A DNA stretch of 64,000 nucleotides from Paenibacillus sp. H1-7 (GCF_022354825.1 NZ_CP031168.1:3349501-3413500), one strand, 5' to 3'. Positions 39,790 through 49,752 are shown, numbered from the stretch's first letter. The notes: generated from the letters alone by a model not told the origin. A program made the numbers and translations.

Positions 39790-42633
39790 TTATTCGACGA
39801 ATGTCGTCACGCTTAGCGGCGCAAGCGTATAGGTGAAGCTTCCGCCATCCGTGGCGAAATTTCCGACCGATGCAATATTTTCCGTTCCGCTCGTCCGGTA
39901 TACGGCGACCGATGCTGCGGTTAATCCGTTAATGGTCACGGTTACGGGCTCAGAAGAGCTGTTAGCCGCCACAAGCGCCGCTTTGTTCGAATCCGTGTTT
40001 TTGGCAGCACTCACGGTAATGGAGCTGTTGCCGCTAACTGCTTGCACCTTACGATCGCCGGGCCGAATAAAGCGGCTGAACTGTCCCATCGTGTACAGCC
40101 TCTTGTTGATCGTATACGTGCCGTCCACATTCAAGTTGACGAGTCCTTCTCGCAGAACAGAGGTCGAGTTGGCGGGTCTTGTCACAAACAGCCAATACAA
40201 GTAGGAGCTGTAGCCTTGTTCCAGCGCGGCATTGATTTGATCGGCAACCGCCAAGCCTCCCGTAATCGAGGTGTCGTTAGGCTCCGGCATGCTGTATTCC
40301 ATCATAAAGAGCGGCTTGTTATAGCTGCGTAAATCGTAATTATAAGTGTCGTAAGTTTCCCACCTATAGAAGTGAGTTCCGATATAATCGAGCTTCTCTA
40401 CAGATGCAGGGTCCATCTGACCGATCAGCTTAGACGATGAACCGAGATGTCCGCCCTCAGGCGCTCCGAGCTGGACAGCGATACCGTCTTGCTTGAACGC
40501 GTCGTATACGGCGGATACAACACTGCTTAGCTCCGAACCGGTATAAACTGCCGATGCATAATCCATGGCCGCTTCAGGTTCGTTCTGGATGCTAAGCCAG
40601 TCGACGTCATATCCATAGTCTTCCTTGTACTTCTTAACCCAAGTCAGCAAGTATTCGGCAAAATCGTCATAGTACTCCGGCTTCAGATGGCCGCCGTACA
40701 TCGCAGACTCGTTATCCTTCATCCAGGCGGGCGGGCTCCAAACCGACCCTGCGAACCGCATAGCAGGGTTGCGGCTGATCGCTTGATCGGCAAACCATCT
40801 TTGATGAGCGTCCGTATTAAAGTCCCATACGCTAGGCGCAGGGTGAATCGAAGCCTGCAGGGCATTTCTTACATTTGGATCGCTTTTCGTGAAAGGATTG
40901 ACTTCCAACCGGATGATATTGAGTCCAACTCCGTCGTTTTGCATACCGAAAAAGGTATCGAGAAGCGTTTGCTGCGCTGCCGCATTAATGCCCATAAGTT
41001 CGTTGACCGGGTCGTTGGCTGAGGCGCCGAAGCCCCATATTTCCTGCTGCACCGCATTTTTGTTCACCTGAATGACGTTCACTTTCTTGGAGACGATCGA
41101 TACGATCTTGTCATCCGCATTCCACGAGACGGTCGCTTCCAAGGCATCGGCAATATATTGCGCAGGCACCATCAATACGCCGTCCTTCATATACGCGGGA
41201 GCGGCAAGCGCCACACTCGCGCCGTTCACAACCGCAGACGATTGGCCGGCTGTAATCTGGCTCGTTCTGCCGTCCTTCTCTGCCACAGCAGTCTGTGTCT
41301 GCTCATTCCACGTCACATTGGCCCGCAGCACGGAGAAGGTTTTGGAAAGCGGCACGAACGGAACGCCGTCTACCGTCTCCGGCTTTCCGTTAAGGTAGAC
41401 GACTTGCTTGCCGTCTACAACGGCCTGCATCGTTTTCGGTGGAATTCGGGAAGGGGGGATTTCCGTCGTCGTACCGGTCTTCACCACTTCCACATCGTCG
41501 ATATACAGCTTGCCGACAACGTCCGCATAGCCCGGCATCGACATCTGCTCGATAGCGATGCCGTAGACCGGGTCGTAACCGATCGTATACGGCAGTGTAA
41601 TTTGCACCCAGTTCTGGTCTGTAACGAGCGCCCTGTAGTTAGCTTTATCGCTATAATACGCCGTGCTCGTTATAGTGCCGTCGATATCGATGACAGACAA
41701 GAAAAAGTAGCCGGCTTTGACGGGACTGGTAGAGTCTACCCTCGCATAGAGGGACACGTTGTACTGAGTGCCGGGGGTCGTATCGAGCCCTGTAAACGCA
41801 TCATTCATTTTGACCCGGTTATACAGTTCCGTGCGCCCGACAATGTGAACGCTTTTGCCGCCATATACGCCGTGCACGACCGTGCTGTCCAAAGATAAAT
41901 TCCAGAGCGCTTGCGCGCCTCCGACACCGATATTGGCGTTTTGTATGCTGGTCGCACTATCGTATGTAATACGCTTCGAAGTCGGAGGGGGGACTTCCGT
42001 GACCTCCACATCGTCGATGTTGAACACCGGCACGACTTGGGTTAAGCTGCCGGAGGCAATCTGCTCGACGGCAATGCCGTATACCGGGCGATCGGAAGCT
42101 GCGTACGGCAGCGTCAGCTTCGTCCAGCCGTCCTGGCCGACCAGAAATTTGTAGTTGGCTGTATCGAAATAATAATTCGGGTCCGTCGGCTGCTTGGCCC
42201 CTGGATAGGTTACGACGGACAGAAAGAAGTAGCCGCTCTGCACGCTGCTGCTTGCGTCGACTTTGGCCCACATAGAAATGTTGTACTGTTTGCCTGCTTG
42301 CATATGGAGACCGTCAAATGCATGCGGTATTTTCAGCCGGCTGTACATTTGCTTGCGTCCGCTAATTTTTACGCTTTTCCCGGCATCGCCATGGTATACA
42401 GCGGAATCCAAGCTGAGGTTGGACAGGCTCAATGTGCCGCCGACATCCAGATTCGCCTCGGAGATGTTCGAGTACACATCGAACGATACGCTGACGGACG
42501 GCAGCGGGGCGCCGGGTTCTCCGGATTCTTCCGCCTGCGCAGCGGGGAGGAACCCGAACGTTTGCAGCACTAAACAGAGTAAAAGACCTAAGCGCAAATA
42601 ATGTGCGGATTGGCTCAGCCTTGCTCGTGTCAT
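39790..42633 (-). CDS. Secreted multidomain GH30 glycoside hydrolase (glucuronoxylanase-like)
   Basis: ATG at 42633 follows AAGGGAGC; an earlier start would overlap the upstream gene and bury the signal peptide. The 947 residues comprise a Sec signal (to about 35), two homologous carbohydrate-binding-type modules (about 48-213 and 220-385), a copper amine oxidase N-terminal-like module (about 400-515) and a GH30 catalytic domain (about 520-947). Acid/base is E685 in SIQNEPEA and nucleophile E779 in LFMMEYSMPE. GH30 enzymes of this type cut glucuronoxylan or related glycans. It shares an operon with the sugar-binding lipoprotein. Confidence 0.88.
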   Translation of the reverse strand: MTRARLSQSAHYLRLGLLLCLVLQTFGFLPAAQAEESGEPGAPLPSVSVSFDVYSNISEANLDVGGTLSLSNLSLDSAVYHGDAGKSVKISGRKQMYSRLKIPHAFDGLHMQAGKQYNISMWAKVDASSSVQSGYFFLSVVTYPGAKQPTDPNYYFDTANYKFLVGQDGWTKLTLPYAASDRPVYGIAVEQIASGSLTQVVPVFNIDDVEVTEVPPPTSKRITYDSATSIQNANIGVGGAQALWNLSLDSTVVHGVYGGKSVHIVGRTELYNRVKMNDAFTGLDTTPGTQYNVSLYARVDSTSPVKAGYFFLSVIDIDGTITSTAYYSDKANYRALVTDQNWVQITLPYTIGYDPVYGIAIEQMSMPGYADVVGKLYIDDVEVVKTGTTTEIPPSRIPPKTMQAVVDGKQVVYLNGKPETVDGVPFVPLSKTFSVLRANVTWNEQTQTAVAEKDGRTSQITAGQSSAVVNGASVALAAPAYMKDGVLMVPAQYIADALEATVSWNADDKIVSIVSKKVNVIQVNKNAVQQEIWGFGASANDPVNELMGINAAAQQTLLDTFFGMQNDGVGLNIIRLEVNPFTKSDPNVRNALQASIHPAPSVWDFNTDAHQRWFADQAISRNPAMRFAGSVWSPPAWMKDNESAMYGGHLKPEYYDDFAEYLLTWVKKYKEDYGYDVDWLSIQNEPEAAMDYASAVYTGSELSSVVSAVYDAFKQDGIAVQLGAPEGGHLGSSSKLIGQMDPASVEKLDYIGTHFYRWETYDTYNYDLRSYNKPLFMMEYSMPEPNDTSITGGLAVADQINAALEQGYSSYLYWLFVTRPANSTSVLREGLVNLNVDGTYTINKRLYTMGQFSRFIRPGDRKVQAVSGNSSITVSAAKNTDSNKAALVAANSSSEPVTVTINGLTAASVAVYRTSGTENIASVGNFATDGGSFTYTLAPLSVTTFVE

Positions 42634-42709
42634 GACAATAGCTCCCTTCAAATTGGCAAAAATGGTGTACCCGCGAACTTGACCGACACCGGCACCTTGC
42701 AGCAGCTCG

Positions 42710-44053
42710 TTATTTCTTCGCGTTTGCATCCAATCGCTTGTTTACGTTGGCTTCCGCTTCCCGCAGAGCGGTGTTGAGGTCTTTGCCGTTCATATATTCC
42801 TCGAAGCTTTTGAACACAAGATCTCTTACAGACGTATTGAACTGCGAATATTCAGGCGCAGGGGGAGAGGAGCTTTTGAAAATGGATTGCAAATTTTTTC
42901 CTTGGAGAAAAGGCATATCCGCTCCGAGAGCCTTCTTCATCTCGGGATTTTTCAGAGAGGATAACCGCGCGGTCGCCCTTGCGCTCTTCATTTGCACCTC
43001 ATCCGATGACATGATGCTTAGCAGTTGAGCCGCTTGGTCTTTATATTTACTCGTTTTGGCAATGACAAAATTTTGCGAGTCAACATGGTTGTACAAATTC
43101 GGCTTCTCCTTGTAGCTCGGATATTGGACCAAATCCCAGTTCAGCCCAAGCTTGGTAGCTTCCTCGAGACCGATATTAAGCAGATTGTTATACGGAAGCA
43201 TGGCGATGGTCTGGTCTTTCATAAACCAGTTGCGGGCTTGGAAGGAGTTCAGCTTCTCCGGCCGGTTGTGAGGGATGTTCCAAATTTCTTTGCCTAAAGT
43301 AAAGACTGTACGCCATCCGTCCGTATTGACCGAAGCGCGGCTCGTCTTGGGATCGACGAAGGTGAGCCCGAGAGGCATCGCCATACGGGCGATCGTATCA
43401 GGATCTAGCCCTCTATATTCCACTCCGTTGTCCAGGCGCGACACTTTTTTGGCGAGCTCGATCGTATCTTCCCATGTCATGCCGTCCTTCGGGTAAGGGA
43501 CCCCGAACTTGTCGAAAATGTTCTTGTTGTAGTAAAGCGCGCTGAAATGGGCGAAGAAAGGCAAGCCGTACAATTCGCCTTTATCCGATCTGGCGCTGGC
43601 GAGCAATTCCGGATCGAAGCGATCCAGGTCCACTTGGTGCTTCTTCATCAGCGGAGTCATGTCTTCGAGCAAATCCAGCGTCTTGTACGTGCCGAAGTCG
43701 AGATTGTTCGTATAGATGATGTCCGGCGGCTGTCCGGCTACGACCAGCTCGGCAATCGTTGTTCCTTTGCCCGGCATAATTGCTTCAACAGAAATTTGCG
43801 GAAATTTCTTCTTCAGCGGTTCCGCGATCAGCGTGTTCAAGTCTTGTGCTGTTAGCGAGCTGTTCGACAGGTATACTTTTAAGGTTATGGGGCTCGCATC
43901 GATAACCGGTGCATTAACGGGTGCATTGTTGCCGGAAGAGGTGCCGCCTGGGCCAGAGCCAGAGCCGGCGTCCGTTTGGACTCCTCCGCAGCCGGCCAGT
44001 GCTGTGAATACGGCGAGTATGGATAATCCCGCTGCTGCTTTGCTTACACTCAT
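42710..44053 (-). CDS. Extracellular sugar-binding lipoprotein (ABC family 1)
   Basis: ATG follows ACAAGGAGGACA. The 447-residue protein has a lipoprotein signal with lipobox ALAGC near residue 22, a Gly/Ser-rich linker, and a family 1 solute-binding fold (LKVYLSNSSLTAQDL, DIIYTNNLDFGTY, LPFFAHFSALYYNKNIFDKF). It would bind an oligosaccharide for ABC import. No permease genes are adjacent, which is unusual; the next gene in the operon is the secreted GH30 enzyme, so it may bind that enzyme's product. Confidence 0.88.
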   Translation of the reverse strand: MSVSKAAAGLSILAVFTALAGCGGVQTDAGSGSGPGGTSSGNNAPVNAPVIDASPITLKVYLSNSSLTAQDLNTLIAEPLKKKFPQISVEAIMPGKGTTIAELVVAGQPPDIIYTNNLDFGTYKTLDLLEDMTPLMKKHQVDLDRFDPELLASARSDKGELYGLPFFAHFSALYYNKNIFDKFGVPYPKDGMTWEDTIELAKKVSRLDNGVEYRGLDPDTIARMAMPLGLTFVDPKTSRASVNTDGWRTVFTLGKEIWNIPHNRPEKLNSFQARNWFMKDQTIAMLPYNNLLNIGLEEATKLGLNWDLVQYPSYKEKPNLYNHVDSQNFVIAKTSKYKDQAAQLLSIMSSDEVQMKSARATARLSSLKNPEMKKALGADMPFLQGKNLQSIFKSSSPPAPEYSQFNTSVRDLVFKSFEEYMNGKDLNTALREAEANVNKRLDANAKK

Positions 44054-44095
44054 TCGATTGTCCTCCTTGTGAACCTAAAAATAGACACACTTTTA

Positions 44096-44109
44096 GTGAA
44101 GCGCTTTCA
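44096..44109 (-). promoter_or_regulatory. Imperfect cre-like site before the sugar-binding lipoprotein
   Basis: GTGAAGCGCTTTCA keeps the 11 right-hand positions of the CcpA consensus but not the left end. It lies 43 bases ahead of the lipoprotein start, so catabolite repression is plausible. Confidence 0.4.
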
Positions 44110-44293
44110 TTTAACGAACTTTTTAATGGCCTCCCTTTAGTTTAAAAGAACGTTGCAGACAGCCGACTCTGCTCCAGAAATTAACAGCCTGCACTGCAAT
44201 TACATTATAATGGATGGATATTTTGAGATTCTACCTAACATTATGGAACAAATTTATGTTTTTTTGTGATTTAGGGTACGAATCCGATAAACG

Positions 44294-44321
44294 AAAAAAA
44301 GCCGATCTTATGTATCGGCTT
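44294..44321 (-). terminator. Second tandem terminator after the spore protein gene
   Basis: AAGCCGAT and ATCGGCTT form an 8-bp stem followed by seven T residues on the minus strand, 17 bases beyond the first terminator. Confidence 0.85.
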
Positions 44322-44337
44322 CGAGATTCCATGAAAA

Positions 44338-44386
44338 ACAGCCCCTTTGCCACTTAAGGAGGACTAGAAAGTGGTAAGGGGCTGTA
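44338..44386 (-). terminator. Terminator of the spore protein gene
   Basis: A long stem pairs ACAGCCCCTT-CCACTT with AAGTGG-AAGGGGCTGT and is followed by TTTTTC on the minus strand. Confidence 0.88.
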
Positions 44387-44406
44387 TGGCTGAATTCATT
44401 AAAGCA

Positions 44407-44616
44407 TTATCGTTTGTAACCCGAAAGCTGCTGTTCAGCAATTTGGACTAGGCGACGAGTAATGTTTCCACCAATTGCACCTGCATCGCGTGTTGCGAGG
44501 TTGCCGTTGTAACCAGTTGGAGATAGCTGAATACCTAATTCTTGGGCTACTTCATACTTCAGTTGATTCAATGCTGACTGAGCTTGTTGTACTACTAAAG
44601 AATTGTTGTTTGCCAT
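44407..44616 (-). CDS. Alpha/beta-type small acid-soluble spore protein
   Basis: The 69-residue protein has both family signatures: LNQLKYEVAQELGIQL (with the GPR protease site) and ATRDAGAIGGNITRRLVQIA. SASPs coat and protect spore DNA and are broken down by GPR on germination. AAAAGGAGTG precedes the ATG. Transcription is expected to depend on SigG in the forespore; I did not find a promoter I would name. Two terminators follow in tandem. Confidence 0.96.
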   Translation of the reverse strand: MANNNSLVVQQAQSALNQLKYEVAQELGIQLSPTGYNGNLATRDAGAIGGNITRRLVQIAEQQLSGYKR

Positions 44617-44736
44617 TGGTAATCACTCCTTTTTTATTGGTGTAACTGTATTATGTGAAGGAAGTAATTAGATATACGCAACAACGATTTGGTAAATAAA
44701 TCCGGTCACTAAATTACATAGACTTGGAGTTTGACC

Positions 44737-44768
44737 GCCTCTTAGCTTTCGCTAAGAGGCTCTTTTTT
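44737..44768 (+). terminator. Orphan intrinsic terminator upstream of gerA fragment
   Basis: GCCTCTTAGC-TTTC-GCTAAGAGGC is a perfect 10-bp stem followed by TCTTTTTT on the plus strand. No plus-strand gene lies directly upstream, so it is either left over from a lost gene or acts as an attenuator. Confidence 0.85.
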
Positions 44769-44855
44769 GTAACAGAATTGTTTACTTTTATTGGAATAAG
44801 CAGCAGTAAAGCACACAAAATAATACCAAAATTATGGAAAGGGGGAGTAAGTGAC

Positions 44856-45125
44856 ATGGAGCTAAGCATTCCAGCGGATGTGAACGAAAATGTTAAGGTC
44901 AACTACGATACTTTACGACATATTTTTCATAATTGTGCTGATATCGTATTTAGATCGTTAAAACTTACGGATCAATCAGAGATTCTACTCGTTTATATAG
45001 AAGAGCTGACAGACTCGAATAAATTGGAACAGATTATTTCGACTTGTATGATTAGCCGTGATTTTGATCGACTGACACAATCCTTGATTGGCGTCATTAC
45101 GGCAGTCTGGGTTATTGCGAACTAA
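44856..45125 (+). pseudogene. Truncated GerA-type spore germination protein (N-terminal fragment)
   Basis: ATG at 44856 follows AAAGGGGGAG, giving 89 residues. YDTLRHIFHNCADIVFRSLK and ILLVYIEELTDSNKLEQ match the beginning of GerAA/SpoVAF-type germinant receptor subunits, which are usually near 480 residues. The frame stops after this N-terminal subdomain, so the membrane part is missing. The start and ribosome binding site are intact, so a short protein may still be made. It sits beside a spore protein gene. Confidence 0.65.
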
Positions 45126-45403
45126 TATCGGATCCACCTTAATCTTTCCGTATTTTAGGATGGTCCGATTTATAAATTATTTAGGATTTCATTCAAAACA
45201 TGGATGTCTGGATTATGTTCATTTGGATATTTAACGTATTCGTAAAGCTAGCCATTTACTTGTTCATCAACCATAGACAGGCTATAGAAGAAGCAGCGGT
45301 AATCAAACCGATACAGGATGCTAAACCTGTGCCTTTATTGCATGGGTTTTTCCTTTTAGCTGATTATGTTAAACTCGATACATAAAATCCAGCTGCCAAA
45401 GAG
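45126..45403. other. 278-bp stretch without a convincing gene
   Basis: A 61-codon open frame at 45200-45385 has hydrophobic N-terminal content but no ribosome binding site. Nothing else was recognised except the AAAGAGGTG site that serves the next gene. Confidence 0.4.
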
Positions 45404-47494
45404 GTGATTCCTATAACCACACACAACACCACCAACAGATTAGCCAACGAAAAGTCTCCCTACCTGCTCCAGCACGCCTACAACCCGGTCGATTGGTTCC
45501 CTTGGTCCGAAGAGGCATTTGACATAGCCAAACGCGATAACAAGCCTATCTTCCTATCTATCGGCTACTCCACCTGCCATTGGTGTCACGTCATGGAAAG
45601 AGAGTCCTTCGAGGACGAAGAAGTAGCCGGGCTGCTGAATCGGGACTACATATCGATCAAGGTCGACCGGGAGGAACGGCCGGATGTCGACCACATTTAC
45701 ATGACTGTATGTCAAGCTCTGACCGGACAAGGGGGATGGCCGCTTACGATCGTCATGACTCCGGACAAAAAACCGTTTTTTGCCGGGACGTATTTTCCGA
45801 AGCACAAACGATATGGCCGTCATGGCTTAATGGATTTGTTGACACAGCTTGGCAGCTTGTGGAGAAACAATCCGGACAAGGTGCTCGAGACTGGCGAGCA
45901 GATCGTACAGGAAGTGGAAAAAAGTATGCTGGCCAATCTCAATGGGTCTATCTCCGCCGAAACGCTGGATCAAGCATTTGAGATTTATGAGCAAAGGTTC
46001 GATCCGGAATACGGCGGATTCGGGAATAAGCCCAAATTTCCGACCTCACACAATCTCTCCTTCCTGATGCGGTATTATCAAAGGTCGGGAAACGAGAAGG
46101 CACTGCAGATGGTGGAGAAAACATTGGATTCCATGCATCGCGGCGGCATGTATGATCATGTCGGATACGGCTTCTCCCGATACTCGGTGGATGAGAAGTG
46201 GCTTGTGCCGCATTTCGAGAAAATGCTGTACGATAATGCGCTGCTCGCGTGGACTTACATCGAAGCTTACCAATTGACCGGCAAAAAGAAATATGCCGAA
46301 GTGGCGGAGCAGATTTTCGCATATGTTCTGCGGGATATGACCGATTCGGAAGGGGGCTTTTATTCGGCGGAGGATGCCGATTCCGAAGGCGAGGAAGGCA
46401 AGTTTTATGTCTGGTCCCCGAAGGAAATCGTTGAAGCTTTGGGGGATGAGGACGGGGAATGGTACTGCGATTTATTCGATATTACCGATACTGGCAATTT
46501 TGAAGGACGCGGCATCCCTAACTTGATCCATCAGGATTTGGAGACGGCGGCGAGCCGCAAAGGATTAGCGCTCCACGAGCTAAAGGAGCGTGTCGAGCGC
46601 TGCAGTCAGCAGCTGTTCGCTGCACGAGAGAAACGGATTCATCCAGGCAAGGATGATAAAATATTGACCTCATGGAACGGTCTGATGATTATGGCATTGG
46701 CGAAAGCATCCAAGGCTCTGGGCAACGAATCGTATTTGCAGGCTGCCGCCAAAGCGGCCCAATTTATTACGATCAACTTGCGAAGAGAAGACGGACGCTT
46801 GCTAGCCCGTTATCGCGATGGAGAAGCGGCGTATCCAGGTTATGTGGATGACTATGCTTTTCTGGTATGGGGGCTGATCGAGCTGTACGAAGCGGCCTTC
46901 GACATCCGTTATTTGAAGCTGGCTGTTGAACTGAACGCCCAGATGATCGACCTGTTTTGGGATGAGGAGCGGGGAGGGCTGTATTTCTACGGGAATGACG
47001 GCGAGCAGCTTATCTCCAGAAATAAGGAAATTTATGACGGTGCGTTGCCTTCAGGCAACTCGGTTGCCGCTATGAACTTATTGAAGCTGTCCAAGCTGAC
47101 ATACGATGCCAAGCTGTCGCGGATTGCCGATACGCAGCTGGAGGCGTTCGCAGGCTCTATTGAGCGCTATCCGGCAGGCCACTCGATGTTTCTGATCGCC
47201 TTGGATTTTGCCTACGGCCCGACAAGCGAAATTGTTATAGCTGGCCGCAAAGGGTCGGATGAGATTGCCGAAATGCTCGAGGAAGTGAGAAGCGGTTTTC
47301 GCCCCAACGCTATTACCGTATTCGTGCCCGATGGTGCCGAAGGCGAAGAAGTCGGGCGGCTGATTCCGCTGGTTCAGGATAAAAGAGCCATAGGCGGACG
47401 GGCAACGGCATATGTATGTAGTGATTTCGCCTGCCAATCGCCCACGACGGATTTAGAGGAGCTTAGAGAGCTTCTCCAGCCGGAACAGGAGTGA
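45404..47494 (+). CDS. YyaL-type thioredoxin-domain protein (DUF255)
   Basis: The protein of about 693-696 residues begins [20 protein letters not shown], then has the thioredoxin-like [12 protein letters not shown] and [15 protein letters not shown]. An (alpha/alpha)6-barrel region follows with [20 protein letters not shown] and [15 protein letters not shown]. It matches Bacillus YyaL and SPATA20 relatives. The start is unclear: AAAGAGGTG (45398-45406) is the only ribosome binding site, and at the right distance the codon is ATA (45413). The GTG at 45404 lies inside that site. Biochemical role is not established. Confidence 0.92.
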   Translation: MIPITTHNTTNRLANEKSPYLLQHAYNPVDWFPWSEEAFDIAKRDNKPIFLSIGYSTCHWCHVMERESFEDEEVAGLLNRDYISIKVDREERPDVDHIYMTVCQALTGQGGWPLTIVMTPDKKPFFAGTYFPKHKRYGRHGLMDLLTQLGSLWRNNPDKVLETGEQIVQEVEKSMLANLNGSISAETLDQAFEIYEQRFDPEYGGFGNKPKFPTSHNLSFLMRYYQRSGNEKALQMVEKTLDSMHRGGMYDHVGYGFSRYSVDEKWLVPHFEKMLYDNALLAWTYIEAYQLTGKKKYAEVAEQIFAYVLRDMTDSEGGFYSAEDADSEGEEGKFYVWSPKEIVEALGDEDGEWYCDLFDITDTGNFEGRGIPNLIHQDLETAASRKGLALHELKERVERCSQQLFAAREKRIHPGKDDKILTSWNGLMIMALAKASKALGNESYLQAAAKAAQFITINLRREDGRLLARYRDGEAAYPGYVDDYAFLVWGLIELYEAAFDIRYLKLAVELNAQMIDLFWDEERGGLYFYGNDGEQLISRNKEIYDGALPSGNSVAAMNLLKLSKLTYDAKLSRIADTQLEAFAGSIERYPAGHSMFLIALDFAYGPTSEIVIAGRKGSDEIAEMLEEVRSGFRPNAITVFVPDGAEGEEVGRLIPLVQDKRAIGGRATAYVCSDFACQSPTTDLEELRELLQPEQE

Positions 47495-47579
47495 TTGAAA
47501 TTTTTTTCGGATAAAAAAGGAATTTGAGTCTCAGCGACGAATATGGATTATTCGGCATCAATACAACTACATACGAAAA

Positions 47580-47752
47580 CGTCAGGTGCCTTTGTGAAGA
47601 CAAAGGGTAACAGGGAATCGGGTGCAAATCCCGAGCGGTCCCGCCACTGTATACGGGGAGTTTCTTTCAATACGTCACTCGAGCTGCCACGCAATTTGGG
47701 GAAGGCGAAAGAATACATCGATCCGTGAGCCAGGAGACCTACCTGATGTGTA
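47580..47752 (+). promoter_or_regulatory. Cobalamin (B12) riboswitch
   Basis: The aptamer is recognisable in order: AGGTGCC, AAAGGGTAACAGGGAATC, GGGTGCAAATCCCGAGCGG then TCCCGCCACTGTA, and the closing GTGAGCCAGGAGACCTACCTG region. The B12 box GCCACTG is intact. It precedes cbiM by about 150 bases with an intrinsic terminator between, so cobalamin should stop transcription of the cobalt transporter operon. Confidence 0.97.
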
Positions 47753-47843
47753 TGCACCATATTGCCTTCGAGGAAAGGAGAGGTGTACGAACGATGAAGC
47801 GACAACGCCTTTTTTGTTTGTCGTCTATTGATACGTACCCATG

Positions 47844-47870
47844 ACCAATCCGACACGGATTGGTTTTTTT
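47844..47870 (+). terminator. Expression-platform terminator of the cobalamin riboswitch
   Basis: ACCAATCC-GACAC-GGATTGGT is a perfect 8-bp stem followed by a T-run, located between the aptamer and the cbiM start. Confidence 0.92.
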
Positions 47871-47899
47871 GTTTGAACAAAGGTAGGAGGGGTATAAAT

Positions 47900-48670
47900 A
47901 TGAAACGCAAGAAAACATGGATGAGCACGCTGCTCCTGGTCGCAGGCTTCGTGCTGTATTTGTCGGTCAATGAACCGCAATCCGCTTACGCAATGCACAT
48001 TATGGAAGGGTTTCTTCCTTTAGGGTGGGCGATTTTTTGGTGGGTATTATTTATTCCATTTTTTATTATGGGGCTTCGCGCGCTGATTCGCATTACGAAA
48101 GAAACTCCGGAGCTTAAGATGATGCTCGGATTGGCCGGTGCCTTCACGTTCGTGCTGTCCGCTCTGAAGCTGCCTTCGGTAACGGGAAGCAGCTCGCATC
48201 CGACCGGTACCGGTCTTGGAGCAGTCATGTTCGGCCCGCTGCCTATGAGCGTGCTGGGGTCCATCGTACTGCTGTTTCAAGCGCTGCTCTTGGCTCACGG
48301 CGGTTTGACGACGCTCGGCGCCAACGCTTTTTCCATGGCGGTTGCGGGACCGATGGTAGGTTACGCCGTGTACCGTTGGATGATGGGGGCGGCCGGAAAG
48401 CAGAAGCTGTCCATCTTTATGGCGGCGGCGATGGCTGACCTCTCCACGTATGTTATGACATCCGTTCAATTGTCGTTGGCGTTTCCGGCGGAGCAAGGCG
48501 GTATAGCGGCTTCGTTTATCAAGTTTGGCGGTATATTTGCTATTACTCAAATTCCGCTTGCTATCAGTGAAGGACTGCTGACCGTTCTGATCTGGAACTG
48601 GCTCCAGTCTTACAATTCCAATGAATTGTCCGTATTGCAGCGCAAAATGAAAGGGGCACGCGAACAATGA
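47900..48670 (+). CDS. cbiM: Cobalt ECF transporter, substrate-capture subunit CbiM
   Basis: ATG at 47900 follows GGTAGGAGGGG, giving 256 residues. An N-terminal signal precedes the processed start [16 protein letters not shown], whose MHI motif (Met-His, metal ligands of the mature N-terminus) defines CbiM. Several membrane segments follow. It binds Co(II) and passes it through the CbiMNQO complex for cobalamin synthesis or use. It is the first gene behind the B12 riboswitch. Confidence 0.96.
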   Translation: MKRKKTWMSTLLLVAGFVLYLSVNEPQSAYAMHIMEGFLPLGWAIFWWVLFIPFFIMGLRALIRITKETPELKMMLGLAGAFTFVLSALKLPSVTGSSSHPTGTGLGAVMFGPLPMSVLGSIVLLFQALLLAHGGLTTLGANAFSMAVAGPMVGYAVYRWMMGAAGKQKLSIFMAAAMADLSTYVMTSVQLSLAFPAEQGGIAASFIKFGGIFAITQIPLAISEGLLTVLIWNWLQSYNSNELSVLQRKMKGAREQ

Positions 48671-48951
48671 CAACAACGACTAAAAATATATTGCTGCTGA
48701 CGGGCGTCATCTTGCTCGCAGTCATTCCTCTATTGTTCGTCAACGGCGAATTCGGAGGAGCGGACGGAGCTGCGGAGGAAATGATCAAGGAGCTGCATCC
48801 TGCTTACGAGCCGTGGTTCTCGTCGCTGCTCGAGCCGCCTCCGGAGACGGAGAGCATGCTGTTCGCGCTGCAAGCCGCATTGGGGGCAGGCTTTATCGGA
48901 TACACGATAGGCTTATTCAAGGGAAGGGCCTCCAAGTCGAAGTCCCAATGA
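48667..48951 (+). CDS. cbiN: Cobalt ECF transporter accessory subunit CbiN
   Basis: The ATG overlaps the cbiM stop by 4 bases. The 94-residue protein has two membrane segments (about 7-25 and 65-83) around an outer loop with [20 protein letters not shown] and [10 protein letters not shown], the typical CbiN loop. It assists cobalt loading of CbiM. Confidence 0.95.
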   Translation: MTTTTKNILLLTGVILLAVIPLLFVNGEFGGADGAAEEMIKELHPAYEPWFSSLLEPPPETESMLFALQAALGAGFIGYTIGLFKGRASKSKSQ

Positions 48952-49742
48952 TGAAGACCATCGATCGTTTATCTTATGGCAATAAGCTGCGGGCCGTTTC
49001 TCCCATGTGGAAGTGCGGCTTCGCAGCTCTTCTTCTGCTTATTGCTTATGTGGCGCATCCGTGGATTCAGCTGCTTATTTTCCTGTGGATGCTGATTTGG
49101 CTTATCGGCTATGCGGCCATTCCCGCCAAGCAGGTGGCTTTGATGCTGGGCGCTTCTTGCCTGTTTTTCATCGGAAGCTTGCCGGCTTTGATAATAGAAG
49201 TACGGAACATGGATTTCGGTCATGAAATGGCTCACGGTATCGTATTATTTTCGTTATCCCACTGGACAATCTATATGAATTTGACGAGCCTGATGAGTGC
49301 GGGGCAGCTGCTGATCCGCATTATGGCCTGCGTGTCAGCAAGCTTTTTCGTCATTCTTACGACGCCGATGTCCGAGCTATTCCAGGTCATGAAGGTACTA
49401 AGAGTGCCGACTCTGGTCCTGGAAATCATGATGATTACCTACCGGTTCCTATTCTTGCTGTCCGATACGGCTCATGATATGTATACAGCGCAGCAATCGC
49501 GGGGCGGCCAGTCCGGCTTCGCAGGCAAAATCCGTGATACCGCGACGCTTATAGCCCGGCTGTTTGTCAAAACAATGCAAAGGTACCAAGGACTCACGAA
49601 TGGTTTGATTTCGAGAGGCTTTACAGACGAGCTCCGGCTGCCTCCTTATGTAAAAAAGGCTGTTCCTGAGCGGTACAAGGTGGAAGCCTGTATGGGAGTA
49701 GCAGTATTAGTCATATTGGAGTGCTGGATTCGATGGGGGTGA
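48948..49742 (+). CDS. cbiQ: Cobalt ECF transporter transmembrane subunit CbiQ
   Basis: The ATG overlaps the cbiN stop (ATGA). The 264-residue protein has membrane segments and the ECF-T coupling region QSRGGQSGFAGKIRDTATLI followed by LTNGLISRGF. It transmits ATPase motion to CbiM. Longer in-frame starts inside cbiN are unlikely because of this overlap. Confidence 0.94.
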   Translation: MMKTIDRLSYGNKLRAVSPMWKCGFAALLLLIAYVAHPWIQLLIFLWMLIWLIGYAAIPAKQVALMLGASCLFFIGSLPALIIEVRNMDFGHEMAHGIVLFSLSHWTIYMNLTSLMSAGQLLIRIMACVSASFFVILTTPMSELFQVMKVLRVPTLVLEIMMITYRFLFLLSDTAHDMYTAQQSRGGQSGFAGKIRDTATLIARLFVKTMQRYQGLTNGLISRGFTDELRLPPYVKKAVPERYKVEACMGVAVLVILECWIRWG

Positions 49743-49752
49743 AGGGGAAACG

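Noticed and set aside
41158..41898. 246-codon plus-strand frame inside the GH30 gene
   Set aside because: Shadow of the secreted hydrolase binding modules; Arg/His-rich, with no ribosome binding site.
42634..42729. Longer start for the GH30 enzyme
   Set aside because: It would overlap the upstream lipoprotein gene and put 32 residues ahead of a classical signal peptide; ATG at 42633 has AAGGGAGC.
45200..45385. 61-codon frame between gerA fragment and YyaL gene
   Set aside because: No ribosome binding site before the ATG, mixed composition and no family; could be chance in AT-richer DNA.
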